A stretch of 64,000 bases of DNA. Source: Rhynochetos jubatus (Eukaryota; Chordata; Aves; Eurypygiformes; Rhynochetidae). Shown piece after piece: positions 52,601-58,800 of the stretch (within the stretch, counting starts at the first letter, position 1; every line of letters starts with the position of its first letter). A program made the position numbers and the translations under genes. The stretch covers positions 4,036,001-4,100,000 of the forward strand of contig CM050668.1 in the NCBI GenBank assembly GCA_027574665.1. The letters are read 5' to 3'. A model generated the notes under the pieces. The model saw only the letters and a program-made list of their open reading frames with translations. It ran no database searches and was not told the origin of the DNA.

Positions 52601-53460
52601 GGAAGATGGACCTTATTGATTAGAAAACATGCTGTAAATCTGGGAGGTGATGCTTAAGGAAGCAGACCTCCATTCTCTTTACACAACCATGTTACACTCT
52701 TCATTGCAGAAATCACACCATTTCCAGCGGATCATGAGGAAGTTAAGCCTCCCCTAAACAAACGTGCACAAAGATCACTTGATTTTTGTACTTTTAATGG
52801 GGGGAATGGCATCACTATTCTTCAGATAAAGGAATGCCATATCTACCCTGTTAGATCCAAAGAAAGCCTGGTAAACTGTTGTACACAATAAAAGGAAGCT
52901 GCTTTGTCAAATCTCTGTAGAATCTAGACACCAAAAGAGACTAGTTGCTCTGTATGCTAAAGTCTGTTTGTAAGAGACTTAGATTCAAAAATACAAATCT
53001 GAAGCATTTAACAGATGTGATTTTTACAAGCGTTCTACTAACCTTTAATAACTAATACACCATTTATTGGTCTTTCAAGATTTATAATTGGAAGTTTCAT
53101 TAAGAGTATGACCAACAGGCTGAAGCAGATGAGAAAGATTAAAAAGACATAAAGCACATCCTTACTTCAGAAAACATTTCTAACCGCAGAGTAAGTAGAG
53201 ATGTTGAGAACTTAAATTTGGTTTTCTTTAGAAGGAGAAAATAGGCTCTCACCTGGTACAATGAACCAGTCCATGAAATTTATTAAGTTCACATAGCACA
53301 GCACAGCAGTGATCAGGTAATCTCTCTTTGCTGGACTGTTCCTTGTCACAGACACGAATGGACCTTGTCCCACGTGTGCTGCAGTAGCTCCATAATTCTG
53401 CTCCTCGGGAGGCAGCTGGAACTGCAAGGCTGTGTTCTCACGGGCACCAGGGTTTTGCAT
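25439..53460 (-). CDS. SPNS3: SPNS3, spinster-family MFS transporter (whole CDS, 11 coding exons)
   Basis: The minus-strand join, high to low, is 53460-53253, 49553-49488, 49024-48888, 48357-48206, 47312-47246, 46347-46157, 44471-44319, 41196-41007, 36571-36506, 28742-28644, 25606-25439. All introns are GT-AG, phases agree, and the total is 1,497 nt (498 aa). The product is a 12-helix major facilitator protein. Spinster motifs include NFMDWF in helix 1, [10 protein letters not shown] (residues 105-114, MFS motif A), the [14 protein letters not shown] segment of helix 4 and GDAGSPYL in helix 11. It resembles SPNS3 more than SPNS1 or SPNS2 because helix 1 has Trp where those have Arg, and helix 4 lacks the Glu of GEASYST. 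Relatives SPNS1 and SPNS2 export lysolipids and sphingosine-1-phosphate; the SPNS3 substrate is poorly defined, so transport function here is inferred. The start is the first in-frame ATG after an upstream TGA. Confidence 0.93.
25607..28643 (-). other. SPNS3 intron 10
   Basis: 3,037 bp with GT-AG ends. It contains one CR1 fragment in sense orientation and no further exon that fits the protein. Confidence 0.85.
27691..28000 (-). mobile_element. CR1 LINE fragment in SPNS3 intron 10
   Basis: The plus strand starts AATCACAGAATCATGGAATG and follows the same block order as the copy at 8.4 kb, with a deletion of about 20 bp in the CCCCTTGTCCTGTCACTA block near 27945. It has the same orientation as SPNS3. 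It is 5'-truncated. Confidence 0.92.
28644..28742 (-). CDS. SPNS3: SPNS3 coding exon 10 (residues 411-443)
   Basis: This 99-nt exon reads [15 protein letters not shown], then [18 protein letters not shown]. It is the loop after helix 10 and most of helix 11, with the GDAGSPYL signature of the family. The acceptor is GTTGCAG|TA and the donor CACT|GTAAGT, phase 0 on both sides. Confidence 0.95.
28743..36505 (-). other. SPNS3 intron 9
   Basis: At 7,763 bp this is the largest intron. It contains the CR1 copy at 35.1-35.8 kb. A 162-codon minus-strand frame at 34275-34763 has no recognisable domain. Confidence 0.85.
35091..35835 (-). mobile_element. CR1 LINE, different subfamily, in SPNS3 intron 9
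   Basis: The plus strand starts AATCACAGAATCACAGAATC then CCTGAGGGTGGAACAGACC, unlike the GGTTTGGGCTGGAAGG start of the others, so it belongs to another CR1 subfamily. It extends to the CR1 blocks CTCTTCTTCAGGCTGAACAC and GCACAATCACTGCCCGGCTC. A/T-rich text near 35310-35350 interrupts the usual order. Minus-strand ORF2 remnants include [10 protein letters not shown] and [13 protein letters not shown]. Confidence 0.9.
36506..36571 (-). CDS. SPNS3: SPNS3 coding exon 9 (residues 389-410)
   Basis: This 66-nt exon encodes [20 protein letters not shown] plus LL, which is helix 10. The acceptor is TTTTTGCAG|AT and the donor GTTG|GTAAGT, in phase 0 on both sides. The pattern GE-LL-NWA--DIL is shared by all spinster proteins. 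Confidence 0.93.
36572..41006 (-). other. SPNS3 intron 8
   Basis: 4,435 bp with GT-AG ends. A 224-codon open frame on the same strand (39190-39864) has no domain I recognise. Confidence 0.85.
41007..41196 (-). CDS. SPNS3: SPNS3 coding exon 8 (residues 325-388)
   Basis: This 190-nt exon completes Ser325 and encodes helix 8 and the following loop and helix 9. Landmarks are [38 protein letters not shown] and [16 protein letters not shown]. The acceptor used is TTGTCACCAG|CC behind a pyrimidine-rich tract, and the donor is TTTT|GTAAGT. A second AG 44 nt upstream would add a TGA in the reading frame, so the inner acceptor is the coding one. Confidence 0.93.
41197..44318 (-). other. SPNS3 intron 7
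   Basis: 3,122 bp with GT-AG ends. A second AG lies 44 nt before the true acceptor. No other exon or repeat is seen. Confidence 0.85.
44319..44471 (-). CDS. SPNS3: SPNS3 coding exon 7 (residues 274-324 plus 2 nt)
   Basis: This 153-nt exon encodes Asn274 and helix 7 ([20 protein letters not shown] and [12 protein letters not shown]), then the extracellular loop with [12 protein letters not shown]. The acceptor is ACTTCCAG|TT and the donor ACAG|GTGAGG; it enters and leaves in phase 2. The loop carries a cysteine pair at Cys341-like spacing to mammalian SPNS3 and the sequence NSSN, where NSS is a possible N-glycosylation sequon. Confidence 0.94.
44472..46156 (-). other. SPNS3 intron 6
   Basis: 1,685 bp with GT-AG ends. 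Nothing else recognised. Confidence 0.85.
46157..46347 (-). CDS. SPNS3: SPNS3 coding exon 6 (residues 211-273 plus 2 nt)
   Basis: This 191-nt exon encodes helix 6 ([18 protein letters not shown]) and then the cytosolic loop joining the two six-helix halves, ending in [12 protein letters not shown]. The acceptor is GTCTACAG|AT and the donor AGAA|GTAAGT, in phase 2. The loop between VP at 227-228 and Trp264 is 35 residues and very basic, longer than the roughly 21 residues I recall in human SPNS3. The frame stays open throughout. Confidence 0.88.
46348..47245 (-). other. SPNS3 intron 5
   Basis: 898 bp with GT-AG ends. Nothing else recognised. Confidence 0.85.
47246..47312 (-). CDS. SPNS3: SPNS3 coding exon 5 (residues 188-210)
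   Basis: This 67-nt exon completes Ser188 and encodes [22 protein letters not shown], written here by its landmarks GLGYVL and GDWHWAFR. It forms the end of helix 5 and the start of helix 6. The acceptor is TTTACAG|T and the donor CAGG|GTGAG, leaving in phase 0. GDWHWA is highly conserved in spinster proteins and fixes the frame. Confidence 0.93.
47313..48205 (-). other. SPNS3 intron 4
   Basis: 893 bp. The donor is the weaker GTTGGT but the phase and protein match support it. Confidence 0.85.
48206..48357 (-). CDS. SPNS3: SPNS3 coding exon 4 (residues 138-187 plus 2 nt)
   Basis: This 152-nt exon encodes helix 4, the following loop and the start of helix 5. The readable landmarks are [26 protein letters not shown] and [10 protein letters not shown]. 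The acceptor is CTGCAG|TAT and the donor GGAAG|GTTGGT, ending in phase 2. At residue 153 a Thr sits where SPNS1 and SPNS2 have the Glu of GEASYST; human SPNS3 also lacks that Glu by my recollection. Confidence 0.95.
48358..48887 (-). other. SPNS3 intron 3
   Basis: 530 bp with GT-AG ends. Nothing else recognised. Confidence 0.85.
48888..49024 (-). CDS. SPNS3: SPNS3 coding exon 3 (residues 92-137)
   Basis: This 137-nt exon encodes the rest of helix 2, the MFS motif A loop [10 protein letters not shown] at residues 105-114, and helix 3 ([18 protein letters not shown]). The acceptor is TTTCCAG|TC and the donor TCG|GTATGT. It enters in phase 1 and leaves in phase 0. Asp109 and Arg110 of motif A, which gate conformational change in MFS carriers, are intact. 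Confidence 0.95.
49025..49487 (-). other. SPNS3 intron 2
   Basis: 463 bp, the shortest intron, containing the C-rich run at 49084-49100. Confidence 0.85.
49084..49100. repeat. C-rich run in SPNS3 intron 2
   Basis: Two runs of eight C bases separated by one A lie about 60 bp upstream of exon 3 on the SPNS3 strand, where they read as G-rich sequence. Confidence 0.9.
49488..49553 (-). CDS. SPNS3: SPNS3 coding exon 2 (residues 70-91)
   Basis: This 66-nt exon reads ILLDIQKSF followed by [12 protein letters not shown], the loop after helix 1 and start of helix 2, which matches the spinster pattern LLDIQ...GLLQT. The acceptor is TTGCAG|GG and the donor ACAG|GTAATA. It enters and leaves in phase 1. 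It is too short to show up in ordinary ORF scanning and was found by following the family pattern downstream of exon 1. Confidence 0.92.
49554..53252 (-). other. SPNS3 intron 1
   Basis: 3,699 bp with GT-AG ends. No repeat or further exon recognised. Confidence 0.85.
53253..53460 (-). CDS. SPNS3: SPNS3 coding exon 1 (residues 1-69 plus 1 nt)
   Basis: This exon encodes a short cytosolic N-terminus of about 46 residues and most of transmembrane helix 1, ending in [10 protein letters not shown]. The donor is CAG|GTGAG, with the intron starting at 53252, and the exon ends in phase 1. An in-frame TGA lies seven codons upstream of the ATG, so the methionine at 53460 is the natural start. Asp64 of the spinster NxxDR motif is kept but the Arg is Trp65, as I recall for mammalian SPNS3 (NWF). 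Confidence 0.92.
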
Positions 53461-53503
53461 ATTCCCCAGTGCAGAAAGTCACCGTAGATTATGAAGCGTT
53501 TCC

Positions 53504-53569
53504 TTAGCGCACCAAGCTACAAGACAGTTTTGTGTTCGGGCTATGAGGAACTTCAATCACTCCGGTCAT
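53504..53569 (-). promoter_or_regulatory. Upstream ORF in the SPNS3 leader
   Basis: If the leader is spliced to either acceptor candidate at 53615 or 53591, the mRNA contains a 21-codon upstream ORF from ATG (53569) to TAA (53504), ending 43 nt before the SPNS3 start. The ATG context is AAATGA, so it is only moderately placed. The leader exon itself also carries ATGGATGTAG at its 3' end, which would run into an early stop with either acceptor. Such uORFs can lower translation of the main ORF; here that is inference. Confidence 0.35.
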
Positions 53570-54240
53570 TTCCGGCAATGAAGCCTGGCCACTGAAAACT
53601 GAAATTAAATGTTCCCTGCAGGAGGAGGAACTTTACAAAGAAAGAAGTTGCAGTCCTGTGTTTCTGCAAAAGCAAAAGTGCTGAAATGCTATACCTTGAA
53701 AACAAGGAAAAGTAAACATAGACAAAAGCAAAATAAGCTGTTGAGCACCCAAGAAATAAAAGTGCACACCTTTCCAATGATACCTCCAAACTTGCAGATG
53801 CAAAATTAATAATAGTCTTCACTAAGGTCTCGGTGAGCTGCCACAGCTAAAAATAGTCTTTAGAGAAGGAAAGAAAAAAAGAGAAGCTTGTTTGCTAGAC
53901 CAGGTACCTGTCTTTGACTTGAGGTCTCCTTTAGCACAGACTTTCTGTGCAACTCTGGACAAGGCATTTGCATTCTCTGCCCCTCAGATCTTCATTCCTG
54001 CCACACACACCCCCCACCCCCCCGCGGCCCTTACCATAGAGCTCCCTAGCCTTGTCCCTGCCTACTGACCACTCCCTTCCCCCTGGTAGCACCCACCTCC
54101 TTTGCACTGGCCAGATCTACCCCCAGAACAAAATCCTTTCCAATAAGGTCCTGAGGTTTTAGGTCATCAGATCAGCAATTTAACCAGAAGACCCACGTTC
54201 CAGACTACTTGCTGGGTTTGGTTTTGGTTGGTATTTTGCC

Positions 54241-54300
54241 TTTTTTTTTTTTTTTAGGTGGGGGTACCAAACCAAACCAAACCAAAAAACCAACCCAGAA
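54241..54300. repeat. Poly-T run and AACCA-type simple repeat
   Basis: Fifteen consecutive T bases at 54241-54255 are followed after a short G-rich spacer by repeated AACCA units ending near 54296. The upstream text GGTTTTGGTTGG is roughly the inverse of the AACCA part, so this could fold back or be a decayed retroposon tail. Confidence 0.6.
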
Positions 54301-54597
54301 TGCTACAGTAAGCAGAATAAAGGAGATGGAAACAAACCCGCTCTTCTGCACCCCTGCGGGAACAGTGCACATTCCACAGTTCTGAATTGTGCAACTGGAT
54401 TTCTTCCCCTTTCTCCCCCAAAAAGTGGTCTGAAAGCAGAAGAAAGAAGGACACAGGAAGGTGTCGTTGTTCTTTCAGGATGTGTCGATACCTTTCTTCC
54501 CTGCCTTTCTTCTGGCCACTCAGATTTTAAAAAATATTCTTATTTATTTCTTCCAGCACCTGTTTTTCATTAACATGGTTTTTTCACTCCTAACTAG

Positions 54598-55196
54598 TGT
54601 CGTGGTTCAGTCCCAGCCAGCAGCTAAGTGCCACACAGCTGCTCGCTCACCCCCAGCCCCCAGTGGGATGTGGGGGAGAATTGGAGGAAAAAGAATTTGT
54701 GGGTTGAAATAAGAACAGTTTCATAGTTGAAAACACATGAAATAAAATAAAATTATCACCCCAATACTACTACTAATATGCAAAAACACCACTACTAATA
54801 ACGATAATAATATGCAATGAAAAAAGAGGGAAGGGGGGGTAAATTATACAATTGCTCCCCAGCAGCCGACCGATGTACAGCCTGTCCTGGAGCAGCGATT
54901 GCCTGCTCCAGCCCACTCCCCCAACTTACACACTGAGCATGACATTTAATGGCATGAAATGTCCCTTTGGTCAGTTTGGGTCAGCTGTCCTGGCTGTGTC
55001 CCCTCCCAGCTCCAAAGCTGGGAACACAGGGGCAGTGTCAGAAACGGCAAAGGTCCTTGGCTTGGTATAAACATTCCTGAGCAGCAACTAAAAACATCAG
55101 CGTGTTTGCGACACTCTTCTCAGCACAGATCCGAAACGCAGCTTCATGCTAGCTACTGTGAGGAAAATTAACTCTGTCCCAACTAAACCCAGCGCA
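54598..55196 (-). mobile_element. Complete solo LTR of an endogenous retrovirus, 5-bp target duplication
   Basis: The element is 599 bp, starts TGTCGTGG and ends GCGCA on the plus strand, so it has TG...CA ends. It is flanked by the direct repeat ACTAG at 54593-54597 and 55197-55201. Read on the minus strand it has the order of a common avian LTR: a start with a pyrimidine-rich purine-poor U3, a TATA-like region lying opposite the plus-strand sequence CTTACACAC, a long A/T-rich section and ATTAAA-like signals, then the CTGGCTGGGACTGAACCACG end. It therefore has the same orientation as SPNS3. No internal retroviral genes remain. The 5-bp duplication fits an ERVL-like group, but the family name is my inference. 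Confidence 0.8.
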
Positions 55197-55934
55197 ACTA
55201 GTCACATGTCTTTTGAGCCCTTTTGTGGATTACCAGCTTCAAAAGGTACGTTATTTTTTGCACTCTGTCAAGAAAGTTCAAAGTGAAAATGAAGAGCAAA
55301 CTGTGAGAGTGTGAGTGAAGCAGCTATCTGGAAGGAGTACTGAGTACAGTTTATGACTCATGCATGAAGACAAGAGTCTGTGGTGGGTTTTTTATAAGAA
55401 CTGTTTCACACTTCAGACTAAACTGAAAACCAAAATAGCACCTAGTATTCTTGGCCATTTTGTAAATCCAGTATTCTTTACTTCTGCGTGCTCAACACTG
55501 TGCTATTTCATTCTAGCTTCATTTCATGAAGATCTAGTTCTTCATGAACCAGAAGGCGTGCTTAATTTAACCATGGGTATATTGATTTTATTTCCAGAGC
55601 GTGGTTTTTTTGGTAACATCTTAGCTCTTGCCTGTCTTCGGGAGGGTTTAGGTACCGGTTATGAGCTCCTCTCCCAGCTCCTGCTCAAGGGAGCTCACGT
55701 AACTCAGCTTGTGTCTGAAAACATTTCAGAGTGTGTCAACTGACCATCAAGAAGCAATTCTTGCTCACTTTTCAATATTATCACTACTACCTTTCCCTCT
55801 ACTACAGACTACAGACCCTTCACTGAGTACACGTCACACTAGCTGCACATCACGCTGCTTTACCAGACAATGACGTCGAGAGTTGGCTATACTGGGAGCA
55901 ATCTGCACAACCCTGTAGAGATTAAAAACCTTAC

Positions 55935-56240
55935 CTACATCCATAACGGCGGACAAACCCCTGCAAAACTGCCCCAACCCCTGCGGGCGGGCAGCGGCTG
56001 CAGCGGCGGGCAAGGCACGGGCAGCTCCGCCCGGCTTCGGCCCATAAGCGCGTGAGGAGGGTGCGGCAGGGGGCGCTCCCTGCGGCTGCCGGCAGCCGCT
56101 GCCGCACCGCGCCGCTGGGTGGCGCTCAAACACCGGCACCGGAGCGGCCGGCCCGCACCGCGCGGGGGCGTGCAGGCCCCTGCCGGCGGGCCTCGGGTCA
56201 GCCGCTCCGCTGCCGCTCCGTTGGATGCTCCTAAAGGAAA
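55935..56240 (-). promoter_or_regulatory. SPNS3: CpG island with probable SPNS3 promoter and non-coding leader exon
   Basis: About 55950-56240 is much richer in G, C and CpG than its surroundings, with runs such as GCGCGGGGGCGTG. On the minus strand a near-consensus donor ATGTAG|GTAAGG follows at 55935. This fits a leader exon starting inside the island and ending at 55935, spliced to the exon holding the SPNS3 ATG. Good acceptors for that second exon lie at 53615 (behind CCTCCTCCTGCAG) and 53591 (behind TTTTCAG). The transcription start is not visible, there is no clear TATA box, and a divergent plus-strand transcript is also possible. Confidence 0.6.
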
Positions 56241-58316
56241 ACCAACCGCAACAGGCAGCGGTAGAGCCTAAACAAGGGGTTGGAGGCGCGGACTAGGGAA
56301 TCTTGATTGCCTGCGTCAGAGAGGCGCATTGGCAGCAGGAAGCGAGGTGGGTTTGTCATCACGGTTCTCAGAGCCGAGGCCGCAGTGGATCTGGGCTCTC
56401 TGTCCTTTGGGATGGATATTTTCCGTATTTGGTGCCCAGCCACATCTCAGACTTTGTAAGGAAGGCGCCAGGGCAGCTCGTCAGGACTTAACTCTCACCC
56501 TGGGTAGCTCGAATGTCTCTTTATCCACATGTCCTCTGAGCTTCTGGGGCACATCCTGCCTTGCTCTCAACTCCTGACAGCCACTGCGAGACTTGGTGTT
56601 TACAGACCGTTAAAAGCAGATTTTTAACTAACACCGTTACAGCAAGAACTCAGTTCTGCTTTCCTAAAATAGAATTTCCAAATTCTACATTTTCCAAAAG
56701 CAGAGTCACTTTAAACAGAAAATGTTCCGCACAAACCCCAAACCATCAGCTGTAAACTCTCCTTAAACTCTTGATTGCCCTTTTGCCCTTCATCAAAGCT
56801 TCCAGGCATCGCTTCCACATCATGCTTTCTGCTGCTGTACCAGCTGGCCGGTTGTCTGTCTGCAGCACCAAACTTGTGAGCCAGGTTGTCACACGGAGCC
56901 TCAGTGCCGAGCACACTGCAACTCTGCCACCGTTGCTGGAACCAGATCCCCTTCTCCCTTGCACCGTCCCCCTTCTCCCTTGCCTCAGTGCCACAAGCCA
57001 CACCCTTCCATTTCTCACTGCTGGGTACGACTGCAGTCGCTTCGGAAAGGCCCTCTGTGACTTAGCCTTGCTGAGCCATTATTCCTTGAGAGCTATCCTG
57101 GCTCTGGCTGCCTATTTGTCCTTTTCCCTGGTTACAATTTTCATGTCCATGGAGACACCCTACCAAAAACTTCCTGCAAACCTTTGTGATGATCCCCTTT
57201 TGCCGTGTGGGCTAACAGAACGCCGCTACACAACACGTCAGCTTTCATTAGCAAGATCACACCTCATTTCTTCCCAGCCAGTTTTCTTCCCCACCCCTCA
57301 CACATTCATTTCTGTCAGTCAGGATACGGAGCGGTGTCTTGGAACGAAGTGCAGTGTTTGCCTGTGTGGCTTACGCTGGAGGTGCCAGGTGCCAATGCAG
57401 TATAAAAGTACCTTTTTATCCCTATCACGCTCCCTCCACCAGCTCCGTTCTCCTGATGGTTCATTTAAGCATGAGATGTCATAGCTGTGTCGTGCAGTTA
57501 AACCCTTCTATGGCAGCAGCGAGCCAGAACCTGTCTATTCTAGGGGGTTGGCACTAGCCCACGCACACGGCAACATATTTTCTTACACCATTTGGCATCT
57601 GGCTGTGGTACCAAAAGTTGTTTTGACGGCTGAACCTGATGAACGCAACTGAGATTCCCCACATGAACACGCGCATTTGGTGGTAGCTCAAGCTGGTTGG
57701 CTGATCCTCGGTAGGCCAAGCCATGAGTTTAATGTGCGGCTTGTTTCAACTAGAACATTCAAAGAAGTTGCCTTGGCTAGAGTGTCCCATCTGTCTAGGC
57801 ACCGTGCACTCAGCATCTGGGCAGCAGTCCTGTTGGGTCTTCACTCTGTGCGATGTGCCCCAGAGAGACTGAGGACCGAGCCGTCCCTGGCCACAACCCT
57901 ACCCTGTGCTGCCAGTCTTACTAGCAAGAAACAAGCCAGCGGTGTAGGTAGGAGGCAGCTAATGAAGAGACGCCTTGTGTGCTCAAAGGCAGGGCTATGT
58001 TAACCGACCGAGAGCCGTGGGAGCAGCATGTGTGACAGCCACTGGCGTATTCCTGTCAGTTTAACTAAACCCAGGTGAGCCCTGCCAGCTAACGTGTCTG
58101 CAATACAGACAGGACTGTTTACAGCCAACTGATGTGAGAGCTCCCAGTTTTGAATACGGATATAATATTCAATGTTGACTACATCTACCAATACTGATTT
58201 CAGGAAGAAAGAAATAAGCTGCTTTTTGGTATCTTACCACCCTTGTGCATCACCCAGACAGAGAACATAAAGTAGCCAAAAGAGAATACAGGCTTGTGTG
58301 TATTTGCAAGCATATC
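56241..58316. other. Upstream flank of SPNS3 island
   Basis: Apart from the 237-codon frame listed separately and a 108-codon plus frame at 57677-58003, neither with a known domain, I see nothing. A small duplicated block CCCTTCTCCCTTGC occurs twice near 56950-56980. Confidence 0.4.
56771..57484 (+). other. Unrecognised 237-codon ORF
   Basis: This is the longest open frame in the window that is not explained by a transposable element I know. The predicted protein begins MIALLPFIKASRHRF and contains one weakly hydrophobic stretch near residues 95-125 (LAAYLSFSLVTIF). I see no domain, and the codons show no obvious bias. It lies just upstream of the SPNS3 island on the opposite strand. A chance ORF or a remnant of an unknown repeat is more likely than a gene. 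Confidence 0.15.
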
Positions 58317-58800
58317 ACAGAATCATCACAGAATCATGGAATGGTTTGGGTGGGAAGGGACCTTAAAGATCATCCAGTCCCACCCCCTGCCATGGGCAGG
58401 GACACCCTCCACTAGACCAGGTTGCTCCCAGCCTCATCCAGCCTGGCCTTGGACACTCCCAGGGATGGGGCACCCACAGCTTCCCTGGGCAACCTGTCCC
58501 AGTGCCTCCCCACCCTCTGCGGGAAGAATTTCTTCCTGATATCCAATCTAAATCTCCCCGCTTTCAGTTTAAACCCATTACCCCTTGTCCTGTCACTACA
58601 GGCCCTTGTAAAAAGTCCCTCCCCAGCTTTCTTGCTGGTACCTCCAGGTACCAGAAGGATGTTGTAAGGTCTCCCCAAAGACTTCTCCAGGCTGAACACC
58701 CCAACTCTCCCAGCCTGTCCACATGGCAGAGGGGCTCCAGCCCTCGGAGCATCTTTATGGCCTCCTCTGCACTCACTCCAACTCGTTCATGCCTTTCTTA
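58317..58800 (-). mobile_element. CR1 LINE fragment upstream of SPNS3
   Basis: The plus strand starts CACAGAATCATCACAGAATC, showing the terminal short repeat of CR1, and runs through the GGTTTGGGTGGGAAGG block to CTGCACTCACTCCAACTCG. On the minus strand broken remnants of the ORF2 end are readable ([28 protein letters not shown]). Confidence 0.93.

Larger units (their letters stand above)
53461..55934 (-). other. SPNS3 leader intron and 5' untranslated part of exon 1
   Basis: This stretch lies between the coding start and the proposed leader exon. It contains the complete solo LTR, a 15-T run with an adjoining AACCA-type repeat near 54241-54300, and a C-rich stretch near 54007-54023. I see no other coding exon in it. 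Confidence 0.5.

Noticed and set aside
55834..56139. 101-codon minus ORF in the SPNS3 island
   Set aside because: It runs across the predicted leader donor at 55935 and has low-complexity Ala, Pro and Arg content from GC-rich DNA.
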